A stretch of DNA of 23,845 bases. Source: Thermoleophilaceae bacterium. GTDB lineage: Bacteria; Actinomycetota; Thermoleophilia; Solirubrobacterales; JACPNS01. Below are positions 10,483 to 18,652 of the stretch, in pieces. The stretch is from the NCBI GenBank assembly GCA_016463365.1, contig JAEMRJ010000002.1, positions 42,975 through 66,819 of the forward strand. The letters run 5' to 3'. Made by a program: the position numbers and the translations under genes. Within the stretch, counting starts at the first letter, position 1. Every line of letters begins with the position of its first letter. The notes under the pieces were generated by a model. It searched no databases, was not told the DNA's origin, and was given only the letters and a program-made list of their open reading frames with translations.

Positions 10483-11157
10483 AGCGCGCTCTGTCCCCGT
10501 CGTAGGGCCGAGGATCGACTGTCGTGAGGCCAGATGTGCGGAAGCGCGTAACGACACGACCGCCAGAACGATCAAGCAGAACGGAATGTCGATCAGCCGT
10601 TGCTCACGAAAAAGCCCGTCGAAAGTGTCGACCGAGATGATCAACAACAAGAACCATCCGCCCAGATGATGCAGGTGCCGCCAGCGCTGCTCGCCGAGCC
10701 GGCGGCGTGGGGCCGCAAATGACGTGATTGACATCGCAAGAACAATCAGAAGCCCCGCTCCTCCGCCGAGCAACACCAGCACCGGCATGATCCATGGCGA
10801 AGTTTCGTTTCCGGGAAGAGTGATTCCGGTGTACTGGGGCTCGCGTACGAAGAACAGAGCAACGATCGCGACGAAGTGGACCGCCATCACTCCAGCGAAT
10901 CCCAGGCCCAGGTTTCGCCTGTGGCGTGCTGGCCAGCTCAGCCGATCGCCGAACAATGTGACCAACGCGGAAGCGGAGAAGGCGACGGCAAAAATGACAG
11001 CCGCCAACCTGCCCGTGTTACGCAGGTAGAGGGTCGTGCCTGCCTGTCCCGTCCCCTCAAGCAGCAGACTGACGAGCGCGGTCGCCAACGCGGCGACGAA
11101 AATCCAGGCGGTCAACTTCCAGTCGGAGCGCGGGGGGTTCATCGGACGCTGGAGCAT
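10456..11157 (-). CDS. Ferric-reductase-like / MsrQ-like membrane protein
   Basis: The 233-residue protein has about six hydrophobic helices (near residues 15-35, 47-69, 83-105, 121-147, 164-182 and 188-206). Histidines lie where haem-binding ferric-reductase-like domains have them: MAVHF near residue 92 and WRHLHHLGGW near 159-168. By family it would be a b-haem membrane electron carrier; partners are not evident. It begins directly after the TetR stop (TAGATG), so the two form one transcript. ATG 11142 is an alternative start. The tail after residue 210 is polar and low in conservation. Confidence 0.72.
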   Translation of the reverse strand: MLQRPMNPPRSDWKLTAWIFVAALATALVSLLLEGTGQAGTTLYLRNTGRLAAVIFAVAFSASALVTLFGDRLSWPARHRRNLGLGFAGVMAVHFVAIVALFFVREPQYTGITLPGNETSPWIMPVLVLLGGGAGLLIVLAMSITSFAAPRRRLGEQRWRHLHHLGGWFLLLIISVDTFDGLFREQRLIDIPFCLIVLAVVSLRASAHLASRQSILGPTTGTERASPQGSTDL

Positions 11158-11790
11158 CTATGCCGCCGCCCCTGGCTTCAACAGCCCGAGGGCGATGACT
11201 TCGCGCGCGACGGCCAGGACCTCCTCGAACTGATCATCGGACAGGCCCATGTTCCCGGGGAGCAGGTGAGCGGCAATCACCCCGTCCCACGAGGCCCACA
11301 TGAATGCCGCAGTGCGGTCGGGGTCCACAGCTCGAAACAGGCCGTCATCGATGGCTTCGCGGATCGCTCCGGCCATTCTCTCGATTTCAGACCGAACGCG
11401 CTCGGACACGCACTCTGAGGAATCTGCAGTCGGCCCGTCGGCGGGAGGAAATCGAAAGAGACGGAAATAGTCTGGGTGTTCGCGCGCGAAACGCAGATAT
11501 CCGTCCGCAATCCCGATCAGCCGGCCCAGCGGATTGCTTGCCTCATTCCAACCCGCGTCGCAGTACTCGGCGTCCAGTTCAAGTGCGCGGTCGACGAGTG
11601 CGGCGTAAACATCATTCTTGCCGTCGAAATGTCCGTAGAGCGTGCCGATCGCGACGTCGGCCTCTTCGGCCAGCTGAGCCATGGTTGTGGAATGAAGTCC
11701 CTGCGTCAGAAAGAGCTTTCCTGCAGCATCGAGAATCGTGAGTCTGGTCTGGGCGAGACGACGCTCGCGACGACCTGCTTGAACTTGCAT
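11158..11790 (-). CDS. TetR/AcrR family transcriptional regulator
   Basis: The 210-residue protein has a TetR DNA-binding domain at about 12-60: RLTILDAAGKLFLTQG, then MAQLAEEADVAIGTLYGHFDGKNDVY. The last part is the classic recognition helix and following turn. Residues 65-205 form the variable ligand-binding part. It is divergent from the alpha/beta hydrolase at 11847 (56-bp gap) and co-transcribed with the downstream membrane protein. It probably represses both directions; the ligand is unknown. Confidence 0.93.
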   Translation of the reverse strand: MQVQAGRRERRLAQTRLTILDAAGKLFLTQGLHSTTMAQLAEEADVAIGTLYGHFDGKNDVYAALVDRALELDAEYCDAGWNEASNPLGRLIGIADGYLRFAREHPDYFRLFRFPPADGPTADSSECVSERVRSEIERMAGAIREAIDDGLFRAVDPDRTAAFMWASWDGVIAAHLLPGNMGLSDDQFEEVLAVAREVIALGLLKPGAAA

Positions 11791-11799
11791 AGAATGAGC

Positions 11800-11813
11800 T
11801 TACAGTATTGTAA
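11800..11813. promoter_or_regulatory. Candidate operator TTACA-N4-TGTAA
   Basis: A short perfect inverted repeat sits in the 56-bp gap between the divergent TetR and hydrolase genes. It is the only clear dyad there, and an AT-rich spot in a GC-rich region. It is a plausible TetR operator, but the arms are only 5 bp. Confidence 0.35.
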
Positions 11814-11846
11814 TGTCCTTCTAGTAAACGATCAGGTGGGGCATGC

Positions 11847-12710
11847 ATGGATTGGACTGGGCACCAACAGAACACGATTGTCGGCGGACGGCGACTCTCG
11901 TACCTTGATGTCGGGGAGGGGCAGGATGCAGTGCTGATGCTGCACGGACTCGCGGGATCGTGGCACTGGTGGATGGACAATCTCGCCACGTTGAGCGAAT
12001 CTCATCGCGTCATCGCCGTTGACCTTCCCGGATTCGGCGACTCAGAGGCGGCCGTTTCGCAAGACATCGACAGTGTTGTCGACGGACTGCTGACGCTGTG
12101 TGACCAGCTGGAACTCGGCGCGGTCGATGTCGTGGGTCATTCGCTGGGGACCCTTCTGGCTTGCGAGCTTGCCGACCGGGCGCCGGATCGCATCCATCGA
12201 CTGATCCTCACGGGCGGGCCAATTCTTTCGCTGATCCGCCTTTACAGCTCGCCATTTTCAACCCTTCGACAACGCCCCGTTGTCGCCAATTTTCTCATTG
12301 AGGCGCTGACCGCCGGCATACCGATTCCGGCTCGGATCCAGCGAGCAATTGCCAACCACGCATTCCTTCGTTGGCTGGCGCTGTCGCCGTACGTTGCGCA
12401 TCCCACATCACTGAGACCAGCGGTCGCCGCGGCGATGCTTGCAGGGGCAGGGGCCCCCGGTGTGATCCCGACACTGCGGACCGGATTCCGCTATCCGGGA
12501 GAGCGTGTCCTGCGAAGCATCTCTCACCCGACGCTGGTTATCGCCGGCAGCAAGGACAGGATCGCGCCGGCGCAGGATCTGGACGAGTTCGCGAGCCAGG
12601 AAGCGGTAAGGCGCGTGGTGGTTCTGGACGACTGCGGACACTGCCCGATGCTCGAGCATCCCGACGCATTCAACCGCGAACTGCTCGAGTTCTTGAACCC
12701 TTCCGTGTGA
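11847..12710 (+). CDS. Alpha/beta hydrolase
   Basis: The 287-residue alpha/beta-fold hydrolase has a complete triad: Ser99 in GHSLG, Asp237 in AGSKDRIAP and His265 in DCGHCPMLEHP. The oxyanion HG is at 33-34 (LMLHGLAGS). A helical cap lies between about 125 and 200. The substrate is probably a lipophilic ester, which cannot be specified from sequence. AGGTGGGG at 11835-11842 supports ATG 11847. It is divergent from the TetR gene, which makes that regulator its likely controller. Confidence 0.88.
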   Translation: MDWTGHQQNTIVGGRRLSYLDVGEGQDAVLMLHGLAGSWHWWMDNLATLSESHRVIAVDLPGFGDSEAAVSQDIDSVVDGLLTLCDQLELGAVDVVGHSLGTLLACELADRAPDRIHRLILTGGPILSLIRLYSSPFSTLRQRPVVANFLIEALTAGIPIPARIQRAIANHAFLRWLALSPYVAHPTSLRPAVAAAMLAGAGAPGVIPTLRTGFRYPGERVLRSISHPTLVIAGSKDRIAPAQDLDEFASQEAVRRVVVLDDCGHCPMLEHPDAFNRELLEFLNPSV

Positions 12711-12860
12711 TTTTCGCGCCGCGAACTCGATCGTGAGCCTGAGCCGGAGATGAAGTTTCGTGGACGCTGTGCCGTCACGACTGGCGGATAGAGTCCCAAA
12801 ACTCCATCCAAACCGGTCTGCAGGTCTGTGCGTCGCCGGGCTGTAGAACGGATTCGCGAA

Positions 12861-14543
12861 ATGTTCAGCGCTGAATCGAATTTGCCCCAGGAAGTCGAAC
12901 CCGACAATCGTTGGCACGGTGTCAGGCGCCTGAGCCTCACGGGCGCCGTCTTCGGCACGCTTGCGATCTGGGCATCTGCGACACCTTCGCTCGTTCCACG
13001 CGGCGCTGCAATCCAGGCGATTCTGGCGGGACTCTGCCTGATCGTGGCCTACGGGATCGGCGCGTTTGTCGGGTGGCTCTACAGATTCTTCGAACTCCCG
13101 GTTGCGCCCAGTTCCGCACGCAGGATCATCTGGATCGTGCTGCTTGTCGCCGCTCCGATCGGGCTGCTTGTCGCTGGCTGGCTCGGGCACGACTGGCAGA
13201 TTGATCAGCGCGAGCTGATCGGCATGGAACCTGGCGTGTCCTCGTTCTGGATCGTCAGCTCGCTGCTCGGCATCCTGGTGGCCGGGCTGTTGCTGATGGT
13301 CGGCCGGGGCTTCGTCTGGCTCGGAAAGCGTGTCGCGCGGTTTCTCGACAAGTATGTCCCGCACCGCGTCGGCGCACTGGTCGCGGTCATCGTCACCGCG
13401 TGGTTTGGTTACGCCGTGATCAACGGGATTGTTCGCGACGTTGCGCTCACGAGCTTCGACAGCATTTATCAGGGCAAGAACGAAAAGACCGACCCCGGCG
13501 TCTACAACCCGGACACCGTTTACGCATCGGGCGGGTCAAATTCGGATCTCACGTGGGACTCGCTCGGCCGCCAGGGCCGTCAGTTCTCATGGCAGCGCCG
13601 CACCGCCAAGGAAATCTCAAAGGTGACAGGGGATGACGCTGCCCTTGAGCCGATCCGGGCATATGTCGGCTTGGGATCGGCCGAAGAAGAGTCGAACAGG
13701 GCAGACATTGCAGTGGCCGAACTGAAACGCCTGGGTGGTTTCGAGCGCGGCGCCATTGCTGTAGCGGGAGCAACAGGCAGCGGCTGGATCGATCCACGTT
13801 CAGCCGCGGCGATTGAGTTTGTCGCACACGGGGATGTGGCAAGCGTCACGATGCAGTACTCGTACCTGCCGAGCTGGCTGTCTTTCCTCGTCGACAGGGA
13901 GCGCGCGCAAGCGGCTTCGAACGATCTGATCAACGCCGTGCGCGTCGAGCTGAACAGAATGGCACCGGAAGACCGACCGCAGCTCTACGTCTACGGCGAA
14001 AGTCTCGGCACGAATGCAATTGACAGCGCATTCACCAGCGTCGAGAACATCTCCAGCACCACGGACGGTGCACTGCTGGTGGGGCCGCCCGGATTCGATC
14101 AGAATTTCCGCGATATCCAGGCCGAACGCAAGCCCGGTTCGCCGCCGTGGAAGCCGATCTACGGCGACGGTGCGCTGGTGCGCGTTGCTGGCAGTGACGC
14201 AGAACTGACCGACTCGGAGCTGAAATGGGAGACACCCAACCGCGTCGTCTACCTCGCTCACGCATCCGACCCGATCATCGCCTTTCAGACAGAGAGCCGG
14301 TCGGCCTGGCTGGACCCACGCGGCCCCGGGGTGCCTTCGCAAGTGCGCGCCCTGCCGATCGTCGGAGGCCTTCAGAGCGTTGTCGATCTCTTTGGAGCCA
14401 ACGCAACCCCGCCGGGCTACGGCCACGTCTACGACAAGACTGTTGTCACGGCCTGGTCAGAGATTCTCGGTCCGCCGAGCCTTGCTCCGGCAGAAGTGAG
14501 GGCAATTCAAGCCGCGGTCAAGCCGATAGATGACCCGAAGTGA
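12861..14543 (+). CDS. Abhydrolase_9-type membrane alpha/beta hydrolase
   Basis: The 560-residue protein has an N-terminal membrane domain of five hydrophobic segments (near 25-45, 51-74, 88-107, 127-149, 169-187) and a C-terminal hydrolase domain. The pattern matches the paired Abhydrolase_9_N and Abhydrolase_9 families. Candidate triad: Ser381 in YGESLG, Asp470 in HASDPII, His522 in GYGHVYD. The substrate is unknown. ATG 12861 is chosen; a GTG at 12828 in the same frame is possible, and neither has a strong ribosome binding site. It follows the previous hydrolase by 150 bp that hold nothing clear. Confidence 0.85.
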   Translation: MFSAESNLPQEVEPDNRWHGVRRLSLTGAVFGTLAIWASATPSLVPRGAAIQAILAGLCLIVAYGIGAFVGWLYRFFELPVAPSSARRIIWIVLLVAAPIGLLVAGWLGHDWQIDQRELIGMEPGVSSFWIVSSLLGILVAGLLLMVGRGFVWLGKRVARFLDKYVPHRVGALVAVIVTAWFGYAVINGIVRDVALTSFDSIYQGKNEKTDPGVYNPDTVYASGGSNSDLTWDSLGRQGRQFSWQRRTAKEISKVTGDDAALEPIRAYVGLGSAEEESNRADIAVAELKRLGGFERGAIAVAGATGSGWIDPRSAAAIEFVAHGDVASVTMQYSYLPSWLSFLVDRERAQAASNDLINAVRVELNRMAPEDRPQLYVYGESLGTNAIDSAFTSVENISSTTDGALLVGPPGFDQNFRDIQAERKPGSPPWKPIYGDGALVRVAGSDAELTDSELKWETPNRVVYLAHASDPIIAFQTESRSAWLDPRGPGVPSQVRALPIVGGLQSVVDLFGANATPPGYGHVYDKTVVTAWSEILGPPSLAPAEVRAIQAAVKPIDDPK

Positions 14544-14555
14544 TCTGACGGGCTC

Positions 14556-14583
14556 AACTTCCCCTTTCACGGCGGCGGAAGTT
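14556..14583. terminator. Possible bidirectional terminator between convergent genes
   Basis: AACTTCC-N14-GGAAGTT is a perfect 7-bp inverted repeat in the 75-bp gap between convergent genes. There is no T-run, so support is weak. Confidence 0.3.
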
Positions 14584-14618
14584 CTGACTCGCTCGCTCTG
14601 CTGGCCAGGTGCAGTCGA

Positions 14619-15074
14619 CTATTCCCGCTCTATGACGTAGGCAAGCGGCAAGTGCCGGATTACGGGAATGTCGAAGGTCGTGATACCCAGCAGTCGCCCA
14701 TCTTCAAACTCACGGAACTCGTCGCGCGCCTTGTTCCACGGCTTACGGGTGTCGCTTGGGTAGAGCGCGACCAGAGCGTCTTCGCCGTCGATCGCCGACG
14801 GTCCGATATGAGCACGCATCGGATAACGGTCGGCCGCGACTTCGCCGTCGCCGAAGCGGCTGCTGCCCTTCAAGTCAGCTCCGTCGCGGGCGAACCGCTT
14901 GCCCTTCCATCCGCGGTATCCGAGCATCGCCATCAATGCAGGACCGCCAAGCCGGACCGGCGCCGGCCCAACGTAGAGGGCAGAGAACGAGCCTTCGAAA
15001 TCATCGAGCGAGTCCGGCTTGGGCAAGTCACGAAAGTCTTTGCGGAGAGCTGTGTGCAGGCGATTCAGTTTCAT
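14619..15074 (-). CDS. Small conserved-looking protein of unknown function
   Basis: The 151-residue protein is not recognised. It looks like a compact beta-rich soluble domain with LPKPDSLDDFEGSFSALYVGP near 19-39, GYRGWKGKRF near 52-61 and FEDGRLLGITTFDIP near 123-137. It has no signal peptide, membrane segment or cysteine. The start ATG 15074 is secure because GGAGG lies about 7 bp upstream. Its promoter region holds the TTGACG (15153-15158 complement)-N17-TACGGT (15130-15135 complement) pair, in which the -35 box is half of a TetR-type operator. It is thus very likely controlled by the divergent TetR protein at 15242. Confidence 0.72.
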   Translation of the reverse strand: MKLNRLHTALRKDFRDLPKPDSLDDFEGSFSALYVGPAPVRLGGPALMAMLGYRGWKGKRFARDGADLKGSSRFGDGEVAADRYPMRAHIGPSAIDGEDALVALYPSDTRKPWNKARDEFREFEDGRLLGITTFDIPVIRHLPLAYVIERE

Positions 15075-15129
15075 GAACAATCCTCCAGGAACGTGTGGGT
15101 TTTCGATGGTCGACGCTGCTTGAACGCAC

Positions 15130-15158
15130 ACCGTACACGAACTTTGACTGTGCGTCAA
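15130..15158 (-). promoter_or_regulatory. Candidate promoter of the small unknown gene
   Basis: On the minus strand, TTGACG-N17-TACGGT fits a sigma70-type promoter. The -35 box lies inside the first TGAC-N5-GTCA operator, so repressor binding would block it. Confidence 0.5.
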
Positions 15159-15178
15159 ACAAGTTGACGGACAGTCAA
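15144..15178. promoter_or_regulatory. Tandem TetR operator pair TTGAC-N5-GTCAA (x2)
   Basis: Two perfect 15-bp dyads, TTGAC-TGTGC-GTCAA at 15144-15158 and TTGAC-GGACA-GTCAA at 15164-15178, start exactly 20 bp apart. They lie in the divergent region between the small unknown gene and the TetR gene. Dyad size and position fit a TetR-family operator bound by two dimers. Confidence 0.75.
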
Positions 15179-15241
15179 GTTACGATTTTGGGAGGCTCAC
15201 ACTCTCAGCCGGAGATCCTGCTCCCCGGTACGCTTCAGGCG

Positions 15242-15889
15242 ATGGAAGCCGGTACCAAAAAGACGTCCAGGCATCGGCCTCGACCGGATCTCAGTTTGAA
15301 GGTGCTCGACGCGGCCGAACCTCTTTTCGCCGAGCGCTCGTACGAAGAGGTCACCATCGACGAGATCGCGGCGCTCGCCGGCGTAGCGAAGGGCGTCGTC
15401 TACTACTACTTCGACAGCAAAAAAGGGTTGTTCGTAGCCGTCGTCCAAAGGGTCGTGGATGATCTCGTCAAACAGATCAGCGCGACAAAACGCGAAGACT
15501 CGCGTCTCTCGCCGCAGCTTGTGATTGCAGCGACACTCGACGATGTCTTTGACTTGGCGGATCAGTACAACGATTTGCGCGCCTTCACCAATGGAGGTAT
15601 TGGCGCCTTCCATGAGATGGTCCCCATATGGAACTCTGCCGAGATCGCCATGACGGAAATATTGTTGGACCGCGTCGGCGAATACACGGTCCGAAACGGT
15701 CTGCCCGAGCCGCCAAGGACCCTCGCTCGCAAGTACGCCGTTCGCGGGTGGATCAATTTCGTGGTGTCGCTGGTCAGTACCTGGCATGCGGATCGCGACA
15801 TCGATCGCGATGTGATTCGCGAAATTGGGGTCCGCACATTCTTGGACTCGCTCGCCGCCGCCGACGCGGCCGACGCCGCCAAGAACTAG
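15242..15889 (+). CDS. TetR family regulator, likely repressor of the adjacent lipase
   Basis: The 215-residue protein has an N-terminal TetR helix-turn-helix at about 17-65: LKVLDAAEPLFAERSYEEVTIDEIAALAGVAKGVVYYYFDSKKGLF. The rest is an all-helical ligand-binding domain of the type with GAFHEMVP and RGWINFVVSLVSTW. ATG 15242 is chosen because the HTH then begins at the usual distance; an extension to 15095 would run through the operators. The same 20-bp-spaced operator pair lies before this gene and before the lipase gene. The likely model is autoregulation plus control of the lipase and the divergent small protein, relieved by a lipophilic ligand. Confidence 0.93.
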   Translation: MEAGTKKTSRHRPRPDLSLKVLDAAEPLFAERSYEEVTIDEIAALAGVAKGVVYYYFDSKKGLFVAVVQRVVDDLVKQISATKREDSRLSPQLVIAATLDDVFDLADQYNDLRAFTNGGIGAFHEMVPIWNSAEIAMTEILLDRVGEYTVRNGLPEPPRTLARKYAVRGWINFVVSLVSTWHADRDIDRDVIREIGVRTFLDSLAAADAADAAKN

Positions 15890-15952
15890 CTGATCCATCA
15901 CGCTTTCGGATCTTGCAGGCCCGTCCGCCAAACGGAGAATGCACGCGCTAGC

Positions 15953-15987
15953 GTGACTCGCAGTCAGAGAACTTGACCAAGAGTCAG
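15953..15987. promoter_or_regulatory. Second tandem TetR operator pair, upstream of the lipase
   Basis: GTGAC-TCGCA-GTCAG at 15953-15967 and TTGAC-CAAGA-GTCAG at 15973-15987 share the core TGAC-N5-GTCA and the exact 20-bp start-to-start spacing of the pair at 15144. The downstream site contains the -35 box of the lipase promoter. Confidence 0.7.
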
Positions 15988-16002
15988 AATGTCCTGTACA
16001 CT
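15973..16002 (+). promoter_or_regulatory. Candidate lipase promoter TTGACC-N18-TACACT
   Basis: The -35 TTGACC is at 15973-15978 and the -10 TACACT at 15997-16002. The -35 box is inside the operator, which would give direct steric repression. A leader of about 100 bp would follow before the ATG at 16108. Confidence 0.6.
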
Positions 16003-16107
16003 GGCTTTCGATTCACCCTGGCGCCGGCACGTCATGTGGGCGTGTGGGCGATGCAAAAAGCGCTGGGCACCAGATGTCTCGCGCGCTAACGACATTGGGG
16101 AACTCAG

Positions 16108-16941
16108 ATGAAGAAACGTTCAACTTCTACAGTGCTTGCGGCCGTCGCGATCATCGTCGCGTCTGCTGCCGTCTTTGCTGGCGGAGCCTCCGCGAGCAGC
16201 AACTATGTATCGCTCGGCGATTCATACATCGCGGGTTCCGGGATACTTCCAATCGTTACCGATTCCGCTCCGCTGAGCTGCACGCAGTCATACTGGAACT
16301 TCCCGCACAAACTTGATCGCAAGCTTCAATTCTCGAGCTTTGTGGACGCAAGCTGTGGCGCGGCGGTCACCGGCAACATGACTGGCAACCAGGGCGACAA
16401 CCCGCCGCAGTTCAACCGGCTGGAGCCCGATACCGATCTGGTCACGCTTGGAATCGGAGGCAACGACATCGGCCTCGTGACAAAGGCGATCTCGTGCTTT
16501 TCGCCGGTCTGGCCGTGGGGGAGCCCGTGCAGGGATCGCAACTCTGACTACATCTCGACGAGTGTGTCCAGTCTGAAGCCCAAGGTCGCAACCGTGCTCA
16601 ACGGAATCCACACGCGCTCCCCGAACGCGAGGGTGCTCGTCGTCGGCTATCCGAAGGTCGTTCGGCGCGGGGGATGCTGGCCGCAGGTCCCGATCACTTC
16701 CGGCGACGCAACCTGGTTGGACGACATCATCAGGGCAATGAACCGGACGCTCGAAGGCGCAGCTGTCGAGAACGGTGCCGAGTACGTGGACATTTACACG
16801 TCGAGCGTCGGCCATGACATGTGCCAACTGCCCGGCATTCGCTGGGTCGAGGGGCTGGCGCCGGTGCTCAGCGTTGCGTTCTTCCACCCGAACGCACTGA
16901 GCCATCACAACTCGTACATGCAAGTGCTCGCAGCTCTCTGA
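16108..16941 (+). CDS. Secreted SGNH/GDSL lipase or esterase
   Basis: The 277-residue protein begins with a clear Sec signal peptide (KKR, hydrophobic core 9-24, likely cleavage after ASA at 27-29). The SGNH blocks follow: GDS with Ser39, Gly87 and Asn90 in TGNM, GGND at 117-120, and His260 in FHPNALSHH. Six cysteines (58, 83, 130, 141, 190, 239) suit the three disulfides of Streptomyces-type extracellular lipases. It should hydrolyse fatty-acid esters outside the cell. GGGGAAC ahead of ATG 16108 is the ribosome binding site. The gene is downstream of the TetR gene with its own operator-bearing promoter. Confidence 0.93.
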   Translation: MKKRSTSTVLAAVAIIVASAAVFAGGASASSNYVSLGDSYIAGSGILPIVTDSAPLSCTQSYWNFPHKLDRKLQFSSFVDASCGAAVTGNMTGNQGDNPPQFNRLEPDTDLVTLGIGGNDIGLVTKAISCFSPVWPWGSPCRDRNSDYISTSVSSLKPKVATVLNGIHTRSPNARVLVVGYPKVVRRGGCWPQVPITSGDATWLDDIIRAMNRTLEGAAVENGAEYVDIYTSSVGHDMCQLPGIRWVEGLAPVLSVAFFHPNALSHHNSYMQVLAAL

Positions 16942-16978
16942 CCGCAAGTTGACCGAAACGACCTCCCCCGAGGCTGGA

Positions 16979-17008
16979 GAGGCGCTCACCCGACAGGGTG
17001 GGCGCCTC
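16979..17008 (+). terminator. Strong hairpin after the lipase gene
   Basis: GAGGCGCTCACCC-GACA-GGGTGGGCGCCTC forms a 13-bp stem with one G-U pair and a 4-nt loop, 38 bp after the lipase stop and between convergent genes. There is no T-run, as is common in GC-rich actinobacteria, so it is a likely bidirectional terminator. Confidence 0.65.
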
Positions 17009-17066
17009 GTCCAATGTCGTGCAGGCGAGCCGCCAAACTGATCAGATCCGGACCACTTCGTTGGCG

Positions 17067-17813
17067 TCAGCGCGCAGTGTCAGGCAGTTCAGGAAGCGCG
17101 GGTCGATCGATACCCAGACTGCCTGAGCTCGCGAGCGGTCGAACCTGCAAGAAGACGCCGGTGTGGTGGGTCGCAAGCTCGCGCGAGTGCTTCATCGCGT
17201 ACGAGTGCCCGCCCGGACCGTAGGCGTAGTTCTGCGCCTGCGCGACCGAACTCCAGATGCTCACGGACGTGTTTTCAAATGGTGCCTTCGAGAAGATGTC
17301 GATACTGCCGCGGTGTCCGGGGTGGTGGAGTGCGCGGCTGGCCGCATGGACATTGTCGCGGATGAAAGTTGTGAGATAGCGGGGCTTGACCACTCCATGA
17401 ACGATCACCACGAGCGGCTCGTCTCTGGACATGGGCTCAGTGCCCTCGTCGCTGGGGCGCCAGCCATTCCACAAGTTTTCCGGGTGCTCGGTGCGGGCAC
17501 GGGCGACTTCGCCGTCCAGCCGATAGTCGCCGGGTCCGCCCAGCGCAGCCCCCAGCTTCCCCGCCCAAGCGGCATGCGCCGCCTCTGCGGAATCCCATGC
17601 CAGAACGAGACAGGTGCCGACCGGCTTTGGAACCAGAGAAACCGTCCCGGAGTTCGCGTAGTTGACCGACCATGCGCGAAGCCCGTCAATGTCGCCCGAA
17701 AGAGCCTTGACGCTTCGACGGCGCTGCGACAGGGTTCGATGCAGAGGATGGAAGTAGACGTCGACCGTGATGAAGTCGGCCGTGACTGCGGTGGTCGTCG
17801 GAGCAGGGCTCAT
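17067..17813 (-). CDS. CrtA-like (spheroidene monooxygenase-like) protein
   Basis: The 248-residue protein resembles the CrtA-type monooxygenase family in its second half. The stretch SIWSSVAQAQNYAYGPGGHSYAMKHSREL at about 185-213 follows the pattern in which a Trp precedes an aromatic/Tyr pair and a His (here His203) later. That His may bind haem. CrtA itself oxygenates carotenoids, but many relatives sit outside carotenoid clusters and have no known substrate. No other carotenoid gene is present here. It is the last gene of a four-gene operon, overlapping the SDR gene by ATGA. Confidence 0.6.
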   Translation of the reverse strand: MSPAPTTTAVTADFITVDVYFHPLHRTLSQRRRSVKALSGDIDGLRAWSVNYANSGTVSLVPKPVGTCLVLAWDSAEAAHAAWAGKLGAALGGPGDYRLDGEVARARTEHPENLWNGWRPSDEGTEPMSRDEPLVVIVHGVVKPRYLTTFIRDNVHAASRALHHPGHRGSIDIFSKAPFENTSVSIWSSVAQAQNYAYGPGGHSYAMKHSRELATHHTGVFLQVRPLASSGSLGIDRPALPELPDTAR

Positions 17814-18652
17814 GAACTGACCCCCGGTTCGGAACCGAGTTCGATCGCGCGTGCAACTGATTTTGGACGGAACTCAAGGCGCTCGATTATCGCCTGCACG
17901 GCGCCGGGCATGAACGCTGCGAAGCGCAGTTTGCGCGGCACGACGACGCGCTTTGATCGCTTCTCGATCCCTTTCACGATCTCGTCCACCACCGTCTCGA
18001 GTTCCGTCGTCTCAAAGACTCCGGTGAAGTCGTTGACCAGCTCGACCCCGGCGGGGCTTTCGAGGGCGTCGCCGATCATCGGAGTCCGAAAGATCGCGGG
18101 GTGGACGCTGCCCACCGTGACGCCGGAGGCGCGCATCTCGAGTCGCAGCACATCGATGAACGCTGCCACGCCTGCCTTGCTCGCGGCGTAGCTTCCCAGC
18201 AGCGGGGGGTGGATGTACGCGATCATCGATGAGAGCGCGACCATGTGCCCCTGGCTGGCGCGCACGTGTGGCGCCGCTACCTTCATCGTTCGCCAGAGTC
18301 CGTTGAGGTTGACGTCGATCACGCGATCCCAGTCGTCCGCCGGAGTGGGCTCGATCGTCTGCAGGGCACCGAGCACGCCGGCGGCCGCTACGACCACGTC
18401 GATCCCGCCGAAGTGTTCGGCCACTTCGTCCATCACCGCTTCAAGCGCGGCGAGGTCACGAACGTCAACTGACCACCCGCGGGCAAAGCGAGCGCCGCCG
18501 AGTTCTTCAGCGAGTTCATTCACGATGTCGGGGCGAAGGTCCAGAAGCGCCACGTTGGCGCCCTCGGCGCGAAGCTTCCGCGCGAGCTCGCCGCCAAGAC
18601 CGCCTCCGGCACCAGTGATGGCCACTGTGCGGCCAGGTAGGTCCAACCTCAT
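17810..18652 (-). CDS. Short-chain dehydrogenase/reductase (SDR)
   Basis: The 280-residue classical SDR has the NAD(P) motif TGAGGGLG at 13-20. The NNAG motif is varied to AAAG (about 89-92). Catalytic Ser141/142, Tyr155 and Lys159 are in SYAASKAG. The Asp38 after the second strand (LLDLR) favours NAD(H). It would oxidise or reduce an alcohol/ketone pair. The C-terminal tail past 230 is basic and partly hydrophobic. It overlaps both neighbours by 4 bp, so it is an interior operon gene. Confidence 0.9.
   Translation of the reverse strand: MRLDLPGRTVAITGAGGGLGGELARKLRAEGANVALLDLRPDIVNELAEELGGARFARGWSVDVRDLAALEAVMDEVAEHFGGIDVVVAAAGVLGALQTIEPTPADDWDRVIDVNLNGLWRTMKVAAPHVRASQGHMVALSSMIAYIHPPLLGSYAASKAGVAAFIDVLRLEMRASGVTVGSVHPAIFRTPMIGDALESPAGVELVNDFTGVFETTELETVVDEIVKGIEKRSKRVVVPRKLRFAAFMPGAVQAIIERLEFRPKSVARAIELGSEPGVSS

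Noticed and set aside
12408..13364. Long minus-strand frame of 318 codons
   Set aside because: It is antisense to two hydrolase genes and rich in Arg, Asp and Gln repeats with no domain, typical of a GC-rich shadow frame.
17163..18191. Long plus-strand frame of 342 codons
   Set aside because: It is antisense to the CrtA-like and SDR genes, which have clear family motifs and overlapping start/stop signals; its own sequence is low-complexity.
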